Positions 44,740-55,673 of a DNA stretch of 64,000 bases are shown piece by piece. The DNA lies in assembly GCA_033220425.1 (NCBI GenBank), contig CM065649.1:4278001-4342000 (forward strand), written 5' to 3'. Each line of letters begins with the position of its first letter. Position 1 is the first letter of the stretch. The notes below the pieces were generated by a model. The model was not told the DNA's origin, did no database searches, and saw nothing but the letters and a program-made list of their open reading frames with translations. Origin of the DNA: Lepraria neglecta (taxonomy: Eukaryota > Ascomycota > Lecanoromycetes > Lecanorales > Stereocaulaceae). Made by a program: the position numbers and the translations under genes.

Positions 44740-47700
44740 TCAATATCGCTTAGCCTCCTCAACAACCTCCTCTCCCCCATTCGCATTATCAGGCACAGAC
44801 TCAGCATACGCTCGCTGTGAACTCGGAACCGCCAGAGCAGCAGGACTCCCCACCGGGTTATTCTCTTCCTCCTCTTCATCATCAGTATGAACAACGCCCA
44901 CAGCGCGCGGTGGCCTATAAGTCTGAATTCCTTCGTCGGCGGCTCCGCTGTTCTCCTCCTGCCTGCGGTGGCGTCTTTTTCTCCCATCATCTGACTCGGA
45001 GGTGCTGCTACGGTCGCGCCTTTCCCTTTCCCTCTCTTCTATCTTCTTTTGTTTCCGAGCTTCGTACGCGGAGGCACCGGCGGCAGCGGCGCCAGGCAGA
45101 GGAGGGTAGTCGGCGGGATTGTAGGTGCCTTGGTAGGGATTCCCGTCATAGTATCCTCCTTGACCTGGTGGAGGAGGGTAGTACGAAGGTTCGCCTTGAC
45201 CTAGCGGCGGAGCGTACGGATCGTAGTATCTTGTTTGACCTGGTGGAGGCGGAGGGTACGGATCGTAGTACGCAGTCGTGCCATCGAGTTTACCGTATGT
45301 AGGCATGTCGCCGTACTCGATAAGACCTGGGTCATAGCCTCGGGGAGGTTGAGATTTATATCCGCTTCTAGAACGGCTTCTAGAGCGTCCAGTAGCGCGG
45401 GTTGTATATCTTCTCTCACGATTCCGAGCGCGCACGTTATCGTATGCTGTAGTCCATTTCTTGAGGTAGTATTCTGCTACTGCGGCCTTGTCTCTCTGCG
45501 TTGGAGGAATTCCATCGTCTGCGAAGGTTCGGATGATTGGTCGTTCTGGTGACTTACGGTACATCTGCGTGCTAGGTTCACCTCTCTTGCTCCTACGGGC
45601 ACCTCGGCCCCCGTCTGAGCTGCTGCTGCTGCTCCTGCGCGTCCTCCGCCTTGGCACTATTTGCCTGCTCCTGCTCCTGCTCCTGCTCCTATCGTGGCGG
45701 CTGCGCTCGCCTCTTGTAAGGCGCACATCGCGTGATGATCTAGCCATAGTGCTGCTCGCTAAATTATTCTCTGCTGGTGGTGAGGACTTTCGCTGCCCAC
45801 CAGTGGCAGTTCTTATACCAAGAGCAGTGAGTGCTCTTCCGGCCACTGATCTGCCACCATGGTCTGCATCTTCTCGGAACGTGGTTTTACGACGGGGTGG
45901 AGGAGGAAGATCGACGGCAGGCTCTGTACTATCGCCTTCCTTTACAGTGGGTCTGCGTCCAACATTTGGTGGTGGGAGAGCTGAGGATAGTTCGTATACA
46001 CCATCCTCGTTCAAAGTCGTAACACGGCGAACCTGAGCTACATCATAAACCTGGTCACGCGCTTGGGGCGGCTCTGTTGTGTCAGGTGGAGGGGGAAAGT
46101 TTGATGTTGCGGAATAATAGTCATGCGCTGCAACACCGTTTGCAGTGGTAGCACCAATCTGGCTTGCACTTTCGGGGTAGTCTGAGTATGACGAGTAGCG
46201 GTTTCTACGAGAACGGGTGCGCGATCTCCTCTCCTCTGCGATGCGTTTGCTGTTCTCCTTCTGGTACCCAGCCTTAACCCCATGTACAAAAAGGGAAAGT
46301 AAGGCGCGCTTACGCCCTCGAGTGCGACTTCTGCTACGGCTTGGTTCGTAACGCCTTCGAGTGTGACTTCGAGTGCGACTGTTGTAGCGGATTCTCGAAC
46401 GACTTCGCGAACGATAGTCCGAGTCAGAGCTATAGTCTCGATCGCTTCCATACGGGTCTCCTCCATCAGATAGTGGACGCCATGGTGTCGTAGTTGATAT
46501 TAAAGGTTCTGGGCCATTCCGACGAGACTCTGTCACTCGAGCGATCACGATGAAGAACGTGGACCTCCTTGGGGCATCTGAAGGGTCAATATTGACGAAG
46601 CGTTTGAGAGCTTCCAGCAATCTTTGCCATCGATGTTTGGCGATATTCAAGCTGATCAACACAAGCTGCGGGGAAGCTGGAGAATTACTGTAGTTATAGT
46701 CATAGAGGTCTCTCTTTCGTTTTGCGATGAACTCGAGAATCATCTCTTGTTGATAATTAGGTAGTCCGGCAAAAGAATCCCAGACGCTGGAAGGCTTCTT
46801 ACTTCCCCAACGACGTCTTCTAAGAGCATGCTGCTGCATGGAATTCATGTTGAGGGGCATTTCAATGATCGTCTGGTTGAGCTCGTCTGGATTGAATGCA
46901 AAGCCTTCCAGAATGACGCCAGATTCGTGGAGTTCCGTTATAGAAGAGATGCCGCTGTAACATGTCAGCTTCGTCGGATCGATTCATAGAGTACTGATGC
47001 CAAAAGAATAAGAAGCAATGACGTTCGCCAGAAGAAAAGACAGACATCTAAAACATCAGAGATGGAAACGGCAAAGACCCTTAGAGTACGTACCGTCCGC
47101 TAGGTGAATCAGGCCAATTTGAGATCAGTATTTCTGCTGCAACGTGCGTCCGTTGGGTAATTCCGTCTGCGGGTGAGGGCCCGACAGTAAGCGTCTTGTA
47201 TTTCTTTTCCGCTTCTTGCAAGCCTCTATCTTGATAGAAAATCTCATCCTGGACCAAAGTCTCGGCCTGACTTCCCTCCCATATCTCGGATTCGGCATCA
47301 CTGGAACTCCAATCAGTATTTGCCCATGGAATTGATCTCCCCTAGAAGCTCACTTGTCCTTGATCTTCTTCTTCTTCGTCTTCTTGGTCTTGGCTAAGTT
47401 CGCCACTGACAGGATGAGTACAAGTGAAAGCTTTAATCGGTCCAAATCTGCAATATACTGCTCGATCTTCGGCAGTCTCCATGGCCACATCAAGTGCTCG
47501 AGGTTGGATAGCTCGATCTCGAGCTGGACATTGCTATCCTCGATTCCCTTTTTCTTTTTGTGCTCCTCCTCGACTTGGCGTTGGTATTGATCAACCGAGG
47601 AAAGAATCCCGTTTCCTGCTTTGGCGACCAGTACAGTGATGTTCCGAAAAACCGTATTACAGCGTCGGACGATATGGGCGACTTCATTGCGGCCTTCATC

Positions 47701-47919
47701 GTTGAATATCTGTTCATCAAGTGAAGCTTCGATATCTTGGATCAAGAAGTCTTGTAGATTTGTCAGGCCTGTAGATGTCGCGCGGATCTCGATGACAATT
47801 TGCTCGACTCGCTCCGTAGCTGTCTGAATGGTATCAATTTCTCGTTGGAGTATCTGAGCGATTTGGATCCCAAAAGCGACGATACCAACAATGCTGGCGG
47901 TGGCCGAGAGAGGGTCCAT
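44740..47919 (-). CDS. NLR-type N-terminal domain fused to RS-rich tail, 995 aa
   Basis: Three exons, 47919-47354, 47300-47094 and 46954-44740, join in frame over introns of 53 and 139 bases (GTGAGC/CCAG and GTACGT/ACAG with branch GCTGAC). The first about 190 residues open MDPLSATASIVGIVAFGIQI and continue with EQIVIEIRATSTGLTNLQ and IVRRCNTVFRNITVLVAKAG. This is the fungal STAND/NLR-associated N-terminal helical domain (Helo-like/NACHT_N class), with a C-terminal patch of lysines. Exon 2 and early exon 3 add an acidic region. The rest is low-complexity: long Arg/Ser dipeptide runs (SRSRSRIRYNSRTRSHTRRR, RSRHDRSRSRSRSRQ), then a Tyr/Pro/Gly-rich block (YYDPYPPPPPGQTRYYDPYA) and an acidic end. 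No NACHT domain or repeats are present. Function unknown. Confidence 0.82.
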
Positions 47920-48522
47920 GGAAGAAGCGTGCCTAGAACGAAGTATATATACTAGGGAAACCACTCGACCAGGACCGCAAAAGGACAACTAAAGGCACTG
48001 GCCAAGACCAAGTGTTATATATTCTGAGGCCTTGACCCAAAATGATGCGTCCAGGCACCTTTGGAGCGTTGCATTGTTGAAAATGCTGTGCTAAAGTGCG
48101 GCTGAAATGGCCCCACAACAACAAAGGTCAGCATTGCCGACCAGCCTTCGACGCCGTGTTGTTCGCCTGGTTGCTAAAAGAGCAACGCATTTGGCAAAAC
48201 CCCAGTCCGTTTAGGAAAGTTCAAGGGATTGTTTACTTTGAGGTCTTTAACCTCGATATAAAGATCGAATGGCCTATCAGCGCCAAGGTTTTAGCGCTTA
48301 CAAAATCAGCCAAAACGCGTCACATTGCTTGGCGCGCCGAGCTAGATCGGCCGAGCAATTTCGTTATGCTCATAGAGATGCACATGATTGAGAGTATAAA
48401 GATATACTGGCTTCAGATCACAACCCCTCGTTATGCTTCCGTACATTCTTTCAGAGACCGTAAAGCGCCAAAACAATGTCAATGGTGTAAATCAACTAGA
48501 CATTTCTTCGTGATATCAAAAA
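47920..48522. other. intergenic, promoter side of the RS-rich gene
   Basis: A 163-codon plus-strand frame (48096-48587) runs across it and into the end of the receptor gene but shows no domain or protein-like bias, so it is not called. A TATATACT motif lies near 47944-47951. Confidence 0.4.
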
Positions 48523-49907
48523 TCATACCATATCATACGGAGCCGTGGCCGACGTCTTCTCACCGGGCGATTCCCTCGGCTCAATAGCCCCACTTTTAGT
48601 CCGAGTCTCCTCACCGAAATCTTTCCCCTCATCAAAAACCCGGAAGTCACCAGTCTGCAAAACATGAGATCGCTGCTGATTCATAGTAATCTGAGGCGCC
48701 ACATCATCTTTCCCCTTAAAGAAGGCGTTCTTAATCTTCCAGGAATTCCCCCCACTGTTACGGTCCTCGTCTGGTTCTGAAGTTTGGTTGGAAACGAGAG
48801 TTGTGGCTTTCGATTGTGAGAACTTTGTTCTACGTTTGCTGTGTCTGGAGGATGAAAGGCGAGATTTTATCATGGAGACGATTTCGAGCTTGCCGAAGAA
48901 GTAGCGGGAGAAGGATGCGCAGGCGGGCATGCAGGCGACCATTATGGCGACGTTGAGCTCGACCATGCTGGTGAGTGCTCAGTACTGCTTCTCGCTTTGG
49001 TAGATGTGGCTGAAAGTGGGGGTAACTCACTTGAGAATGTCTACTCTCCCGGCATTCCAAAGCGTATCAGAGCTCTGTAGCAACTTGACCTTGTATACAA
49101 GGCCGAGCGTACTTGCGAGGCAAGCACTACGAAATGTTGGCGTCAGCGAAAAAGAGTGATGGTCAAGACGGGCAAAAGGTGAGGGACGTACATGAAGCCT
49201 GTCATGAATATCGCCATGACCCCAATTTTCCTCTGCAGTCCCAGTTGGAGCTTCCATACCATCGGAATGGGCAGGTAGAGGATGTAAAAGTCCAAGCACA
49301 CGTTGAGAACACCTTGGACTACCGCCCATGGCTCCTCATGCGTACATCTTTCAGCTACTGATAAGCTACCGAATAATTCATGTTTCCGGGCTGCGCACAG
49401 AGCGCTCGCGACGATGATCGAAGTGAGAGATATGAGAGTAGTCCAAATTATCCCAAAATAAACCATATAACGAAATCTCTTGGTTGGGGAAAAAAGTCGG
49501 AGAAGTAGAAGGAGGATGGAGAGTTTCGAAAATAAGAATCCAAGGGCTGCGATGATCTGTTCGGAGAAGACGATTTTGGCGAAGCCGGCCGTATAAGCAG
49601 AAAGTGGTAAGTCCCATGCATGCCTTGCATTGTCTTTGGTACTGACAATCATGCCAACATATGACACAGCAAAGACCAGAGCAACGATACATGCGCCGTC
49701 GTCGTATGAATTTGAGCGAGTGATTCTTAAGGTTGAGTACAATCGCAGCGATAGCAGGACGATTGCCAAGATCAAGGTGGTTGCGCCGACAGCAACAACT
49801 GCATCAGCCAAGGTGACAGGATTGATAAAGTTAGACTCCACTCCCGGAGGCGGAGCCGCTGATGGAATCATGGATAGAGGAACGCCTGGTGGTAGTGAGG
49901 TAGCCAT
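48523..49907 (-). CDS. PTH11-like rhodopsin-domain membrane receptor
   Basis: Seven-helix integral membrane protein of the fungal rhodopsin/PTH11-like class, which senses surface or chemical cues. Exons 49907-49192, 49126-49031 and 48967-48523 join over introns of 65 and 63 bases (GTACGT/GTAG, GTGAGT/CCAG), giving 418 aa. Helices include LADAVVAVGATTLILAIVLL, ACIVALVFAVSYVGMIV, IIWTTLISLTSIIVASAL and LNVCLDFYILYLPIPMVWKL, followed by LQRKIGVMAIFMTGF. The conserved D-x-Y-x-L-x-L-P-x-P motif before the amphipathic loop is typical of the family. The C-terminal about 120 residues are a basic, Ser-rich cytosolic tail. No CFEM domain precedes the helices. An in-frame upstream ATG near 50012 was not chosen, as family members start shortly before the first helix. 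Confidence 0.88.
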
Positions 49908-50747
49908 TGTGAGGGTGATGTTTTGGGATTTGAGCAGTGAAAAAGAGGTGGCGATGAGGCAAAGGACATATCGACGTCCTTTTGACTGCCGTGAGAGTAT
50001 GCAGGATGGCATTTCCAGCGCCTTCTGGCGGGGTTAGACATGACGTTCGTGTGCATCCCTCTTTTCAGCTACTCACTGTGCCTCTGGTGGCCTAAACCGA
50101 GATGATTCGCGGTACCGAAGTGAGAAGTCAGTGATTGGGCCCTAAAGCTAGCGTGTTTCCGTGCCACCATTGCCAAAGCCACGGGATAATAGCGTGGAGC
50201 ACGACATGCTGAGTCAACGCCGCTTTTTCTATTTTTGAGCACGATAGCTTTTGACATCGCTCATACTTTATTCCCTGCATACATATGGCTTTTCTGAGAG
50301 TGGTTTTCAGTGTCAGTGACATTGTAGTGCCTTTCTGAGCACAAGCGCCAACAAAACTGTGGTTCGGTTCGGCGGGCTTCAAAGCTAATTCTTTGCCAGA
50401 CATGACGAAAGGTTGCATGCGCCTATACAACGCTAACCATGTTGTCAGCTTTCCCTAGATCGATAGCCTTAATTCATTGCAAACTTACTTTGACCTGTGC
50501 CTCAATAAGCCTCAATGCACTGCATTGTTGGCAAAAGGTGAAAGGATCATTTGATGGTGATGATGATGACTGTACCAAAACGCCCCACCTGTTTTGGTTA
50601 CTAAGCGATGTCGAGAATCCATAGCCATATAAATGCTAAGGTTGCAGATTGCCCTACGTTGAAACATGCTCGGAGAGGATATCGCCTATTTCGAAGCCAT
50701 CCGACTCTAACCCACATCAATAGTTAAGCTAAGAGCTGGCATTAACG
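49908..50747. other. intergenic
   Basis: Upstream regions of the receptor (-) and of the O-methyltransferase relic (+), which are divergent. Only unconvincing short frames. Confidence 0.4.
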
Positions 50748-52204
50748 ATGGGTTCTCTTGCACCAATGTCTTTGAGTTCAGTTGCGGCTTTACCACCGCG
50801 GGAGATCTCACTGCTGTTTACAAATGCTGCAAAAGACGTAGATGCGTATGATGGACCGAGTGAAGAGACCCACAGAAAGCGGGCATTGGAAACGGCCAAG
50901 AAGCTCGTTGCGACTTTGGAGAAGCCAGATGATATTGTGATGCGCTATGCATGGGAGGTACAATATACCTCATTCATTCAGGCTCCGTGATTGATGGAGC
51001 CCCCAGATGGAATCACAGCGTATGTCTCTTCGCGTTGGAGTTGACTTGTGCCTTTTCCACATTTTGATAGAGGAGGACGGTAGTCCTATCTCTACTGCGG
51101 AGCTTGCAGACCGCTGCAAAGCTGAATTGCTCCTCATCGGTACGAATGCCAATGCAAAGCCGGAATGCCCACCCAGTCTAACATTTTGCTCCTGGAAGTC
51201 CGCCTAATGCGCGTCATTACCGCAATAGGCTTTGCGGCAGAGACAGGAGCCCAAAGCTACATAGCCACTCCTTTGACGAAAGCCATCACCAAACCAACCC
51301 TAGAAGCTGCCGTCAAAATTTGGTGAGATAGGCGGTCTGGGGGTCATGGTCTTCCAGTCACTGAATCATGTCCTCCATAGCCATGACAACTCAGCAGCAG
51401 TCCAGATGAAGTTGCATGAGTACTTCAAATCACATGGCTATGCGTGCCCAACAGATAGCTCCAATGGCGCATTCCAGTGGGCTTTCAAACACCAAAGAAA
51501 CGTACTTTCATCATATACACAAGGACCCTAAGACCATGAAAGATTTTAATACTTTCATGTCTGGGAACCGTAGCACTCGACAACATTGGATCGACTGGTT
51601 TCCAGTTGAGTCTGAAATCATATCTGGAAGCCACGAAGGCAAAGATGAGGTCCTGCTCGTTGATGTTGGAGGCGGTAAAGGACATGATCTAGAAACGTTC
51701 CTTGAAAAATTTCCTAGATTCAAGGGACGCCTGGTACTGCAGGATCTTCCTGGAATAATTGATAATCTCAAGGGACTGAACGAAGCAATCCAAGCTATAG
51801 GTCATGATTTCTTCAATCCACAACCTGTAAAAGGTAGGCGTTCTCAAGCTTGAGCGCGATGGGCTCCACTGATTTCCTTAGGTGCTCGAGCTTATTATAT
51901 TCACTTCGTACCGCATGACTGGCCGGACGAAAAGTGCCGTGACATCCTCCGCAACCTCATGACTGCAATGGTCCCTGGATATTCGAAGATCCTGCTCAAC
52001 GAATCTGTGCTGCCTGATAGAGGTTGTCCGCCTCATTTTGCAGCAAGTGACATCAACATGATGTCAATCATGGCTGGCAGAGTGCGGACTGAAGGACAAT
52101 GGAGAGAGCTTCTGCAGTCGATTGATTTGCAGATCATACGGATCTGGCCTTCCACAGACAGCGGAGATCAAGAAGCCGTCATTGAGGCAATGCTGAAATC
52201 ATAG
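50748..52204 (+). pseudogene. O-methyltransferase (SAM-dependent), decayed
   Basis: Fungal class-I O-methyltransferase of the kind found near secondary-metabolite genes. Four exons with usable splice sites can be traced: 50748-50957, 51007-51139, 51199-51833 and 51882-52204. The start is MGSLAPMSLSSVAALPP. Exon 2 contains the winged-helix dimerisation part (SLRVGVDLCLFHILIEE, ISTAELADRCKAELLL). Exon 3 has the SAM-binding motif I (LLVDVGGGKGHDLETFLEKF) and VLQDLPGIID. Exon 4 has YYIHFVPHDWPDEKCRDIL, and the gene ends normally (EGQWRELLQSIDLQIIRIWP). The third exon loses frame twice, between about 51.3 and 51.5 kb, each time by about one base. Either a young pseudogene or assembly errors; all other features are intact. 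Confidence 0.8.
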
Positions 52205-52420
52205 GTTGACCAGATAAGTATCTTTGATTTCGTCCACCTTGCCGGATGAATGCGTCTTCCACGGCTTAGACCTTAATAACGTAATCTAATGAGGTTCTCA
52301 TCATGGTAGCATCGGATTGACAAGCTTGGACCCGAGCGCTTGTACGTGAAGGATGTAGAGGTTGAGAGAATCGGCGGTGGTGAAATTATCCCTTTGATAT
52401 AGGACTAGCGGGGCTCTGCC

Positions 52421-52642
52421 CTAGAAGGGTTCACCCCTTTAAGTAAGCAGACCCGAGTAAGCACCGTCCTAAGAAGCGCCCTAGAGTGGGGGAATTAGGC
52501 GGGCTGGATTAGTCCCTAAAATGACCACAATGGCAAGTTTCGGGGCTCCTCCGTGTCGCCTCGACGACCAGCTCTAGGGCACTCTTTAGGGCCCTGCTTA
52601 CTTCGGGGGTTTGCTTACTTGAGAGGTGAACCAACCCTTCTA
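52421..52642. mobile_element. MITE-like palindromic element, about 220 bp
   Basis: Two arms of about 65-70 bases are inverted repeats of one another: 52421-52486 and 52572-52642. Outer ends read CTAGAAGGGTT and AACCCTTCTAG, and the arms share AAGTAAGCA and GCCCTAGAG blocks with small gaps. The loop is about 85 bases and non-coding. If the outer CTAG is split as C-TA-G, the TA pair could be a target duplication as left by Tc1/mariner elements. No transposase is present, so mobility would have been supplied in trans. Only one copy is seen in the window. Confidence 0.7.
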
Positions 52643-52742
52643 GAATATGGCAAATCGACACGGGAAGAAGAAATTAAAGACACAAAACACCTCAAGCAGC
52701 AGCAGCAGCTTTTCCTTGGCCATTTGGTATTTAGATAATACA

Positions 52743-53418
52743 GCCCGATCGCAACGCCTACCCTGAAACCAACATCCCCAAATCAATCCGCGAAGGACGC
52801 GTCCCTTCCCCCTCCCGCCAAGCCTCATTTTTCCTAAGCGGTGCCCTCGCCGGAGCCGGCACATTCCCAAACGAACGCCTCTGGGCGCGCCTCACCTTAC
52901 CCAACCCCCCTCCTACCCTACCTCCTCTCGGACTCACAGCTCGTCCCCTCATATACCGCGGCGGCTTTCGCTTCTGGGTATACGATCTCGCAAGATACCG
53001 CGTCGAGCCTCTCCCAATACCTGTGGCTCTGAAAGGCGGACTCTGAGGCTCTGCGGATAGATTTGCAGAGATCAATGCTCAATCGCTTTTTCAGAGAAGT
53101 TTACCGAGTATTGGGAGTTAGCGAATCAGTCGGCTAAGAAGTTCTTCTGCTTTGGGACATCCACGTACCTCTCTACGCCCCTCTCTCCAGAACAGCGGCC
53201 ACCGAAGCTGTTCTGGTACTGTTGGCTCATGGGCGCCACAGCTGGCGGATTTGGGAGTGGGATTCTTGCTAGGGTGGAAGGGATCAAAGGGAGAGCATTA
53301 TGGAAAGGTGCAGTCCCAAAGGAGGCGTTGACAATTGGGACGGTGATTGCTGTGCATGTGACGGCCTGTGCCGAAATACTTCCGCTGAACCGCTTTATTC
53401 CTGGTGGGAGATATTGAG
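52743..53418 (+). pseudogene. conserved membrane-type protein gene, decayed
   Basis: Read left to right, the frame gives DRNAYPETNIPKSIREGRVP, then SFFLSGALAGAGTFPNERLW, LGLTARPLIYRGGFRFWVYD and LARYRVEPLPIPVALKGGL. After one in-frame stop and one frame change near 53.04-53.12 kb it continues with KLFWYCWLMGATAGGFGSGI, RALWKGAVPKEALTIGTVIA and CAEILPLNRFIPGGRY before a natural stop. The Gly/Ala-rich hydrophobic stretches suggest a small integral membrane protein; I recall similar conserved hypotheticals in fungi but no named family. No ATG precedes the first residues, so the N-terminus also seems lost. The MITE-like element ends 100 bases upstream. Confidence 0.65.
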
Positions 53419-53674
53419 ACTAGGCATCTTCTGTACGAGGTCACACATATCAGTGGGAGACAAACACCGGGAGCTTAGCACTGAGCTTATAATTCTATCT
53501 GCTGGTACGAACTGTATGCTAATTCCTCGAGCTGTTCAAAGGAAGATAGAAGCTAATCGAGGAAGACAAGGAATTCTAAGGTATCGCGAAGGAAAGAACA
53601 TGAACCGGATCGCGCCTGCCAATATGAATACAACCCGCATTATTATGAAACACCAACATTGCGTCATCTCAAAT

Positions 53675-54703
53675 TCACGTAGCCTTGGGCTCCAACCCTT
53701 CCTGGGACAGCTGCTCAGGCGATCCAAAGCTAACTTTCTCGGTCTCAGGCTCACCGCTGAGGTACCTGGCGGGGAAGAAGATGTTGAACACACCGACGGC
53801 CAGGGTCATGAGGGCGCCATCCAGGACAGCAAAGTACACCTCGTGTGTGATCAGGTATCCCTTCCAGCCCTGTGACAGCTCGATCGCACGATAGAAGTTA
53901 CGAACGATGATGCAGAAAGCCGAGAAGGTCGTTGCGAGGACCAGTGTCCTTGAATAGGGTTCTGCGCGTGCTCGCCACAGGAAGATGAGCCAGAGAATGC
54001 CGAAGATGGACATTGAGACGAGCTGGATGATGATACCGGACATCATGACATGGGTGCCTGGTTTGGTGTTCCCTGGCGGGCTCTTTCCACCAGCAGACGA
54101 GGCCATACCGCCGCCAATAGCTTGGATGATGATGGAGAGGACGTCGAAGGTGATGAAGGTGTAGAGATACGTCCTCGAGGACACTGGGCTGTATCTGCGT
54201 CCGTGTTGGTTGATCAACTGGCCGAGAATGTAGTAGATACCGGCGCTGAAGAAACATGGGGCTAGACATGTTAGTCTTCTGGAGCCAAGGGGAGGTCTGC
54301 TGGAGGAGAGCTTACAGATGATAAGGATGGAGATCTGAAGAGAGAACAGAGTCTTGCTGTATGGGCAATGATGGGCGCCAGCACGTCCAGCCCAGCCAAT
54401 GGCCTCCCCCTGTGTCAATCGGTCAGCTTTATTCAGACCAAGGACGATATACCACATACCTAAGGCGCCGAGTGCGAATGCAGAGTACCACCACTTTCGA
54501 CTCCGGATTGTTTGTACGGTGTGTGCAGTCAGGGACAGAAAGAAGGCCACCGTGAACACGATACCAGGAGCGAGAGAAGGATCGTAGCCGTACGTAGGTT
54601 CCAATGCAAGAGGGTCATAGGCTACGCATCCTTTGGCTCTCTGCGAGTTGGATAGCGTAGCAGCAGGGCTCGTGTCGGTGCGTCCGAAGAGTGCCATGTT
54701 CAT
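53675..54703 (-). CDS. RTA1-like lipid-translocating membrane protein
   Basis: Seven-helix RTA1/RSB1-family protein; relatives export sphingoid bases or give tolerance to 7-aminocholesterol and other lipophilic agents. Exons 54703-54316 and 54261-53675 join over a 54-base intron (GTAAGC, branch GACTAAC, TCTAG). Helices: LAPGIVFTVAFFLSLTAHTV, YSAFALGALG, CFFSAGIYYILGQLI, FITFDVLSIIIQAIGGG, GIIIQLVSMSIFGILWLIFL and YFAVLDGALMTLAVGVFNIF. The hallmark Q-x-I-G-G-G and the FFSAGIYYILG stretch are present. A second intron is suggested at 54460-54411 (GTATGT, GCTGAC, CACAG), but its 50-base length would break the frame; without it the frame is open. The ATG at 54703 (MNMALFGRTD) was chosen. Confidence 0.87.
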   Translation of the reverse strand: MNMALFGRTDTSPAATLSNSQRAKGCVAYDPLALEPTYGYDPSLAPGIVFTVAFFLSLTAHTVQTIRSRKWWYSAFALGALGMWYIVLGLNKADRLTQGEAIGWAGRAGAHHCPYSKTLFSLQISILIICKLSSSRPPLGSRRLTCLAPCFFSAGIYYILGQLINQHGRRYSPVSSRTYLYTFITFDVLSIIIQAIGGGMASSAGGKSPPGNTKPGTHVMMSGIIIQLVSMSIFGILWLIFLWRARAEPYSRTLVLATTFSAFCIIVRNFYRAIELSQGWKGYLITHEVYFAVLDGALMTLAVGVFNIFFPARYLSGEPETEKVSFGSPEQLSQEGLEPKAT

Positions 54704-55673
54704 GTTGGGCAAAGAATGTATGCCGCAGAAAGGCACTGAATGTTTGTGATGTTACAAGGTCAAGTGTTGTTTCTAGGGAAATGAAAAGTATTGAGAGAAG
54801 GGAGGATCTATATACATCTCCAAAACATGCCCAGAGCCACGCGCCGCTGACTCAACCACCGTTACGTTCCATGCCCAGAAGGGCAGATAACCAGCGACAG
54901 CCAATGATACCATCCGACTCCGACCGAAATCATCGAGACTGGAGCTCTTCCTACCAAATCCTTTGCATGATACCTCGACACCTCTGGTTTCAGGTCAAGA
55001 AAACCCTCCGAATCACGCCGGCCCCGACAAAGAGATGCCAAGCCTCGCTTATCTCGCGACTTGGCGGCCAAAAAGGGTGGGAGATCTACAGGGCGGAGCG
55101 AAGGCTTCAACGTTGAACCAAACTTTTACACACCACTAATGCCTTGCGCCTTCTAGCTCGCATCCTGCGACACAGATCTGCTTTGTCACAAGGATCGAAA
55201 AGTCGATGATGCATGCATTCTCAGCTCGTTGTACTCAGCCGCTTTCAAGTCGGTGACCTCGGTAAGGACTGCCGGCGGAGAGACTTTCCTCCGACTGAAT
55301 CCACCTTTGCATTCGTTTCTGTCAACGAAAATAGAAGGAATCATGTGCGTTAAGGTGGCTCCGCGACAGGTGCCAAGATCAAGCGAGTCAGATATGAATG
55401 ACCAACATAGATCGCACCAATTCTTTCGACCAAGACCACTTTCCCGCGCCCGAGATCTGGGGGCAGCAAGGCACACACCTTTTGATTTCAGCTCCCGAAA
55501 GCCTATGATAGCAACCCGTGTGGCAGAACTAGAAAAACATATGCTCACGCTTCTGGATCCTTGAAGTTAATTACTCGAACAGCTGTAATCGTCACCGTAT
55601 CTCGGCGGAGCTTTTGCTTGAGCCGAGAGGGTCTCGGAGGTCGTCTTCTCGCTTGAAGCGCGGCTGTTTCATC
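54704..55673. other. intergenic between divergent RTA1 and Zn2Cys6 genes
   Basis: About 970 bases without a supported gene. An inverted pair CGGAG-N8-CTCCG at 55276-55293 resembles a zinc-cluster binding site. Frames of about 110-120 codons near 55.2-55.5 kb lack domain character. Confidence 0.45.

Noticed and set aside
48096-48587. 163-codon plus-strand frame in an intergenic region
   Set aside because: No domain, no convincing start context, and it overlaps the end of the receptor gene on the other strand.
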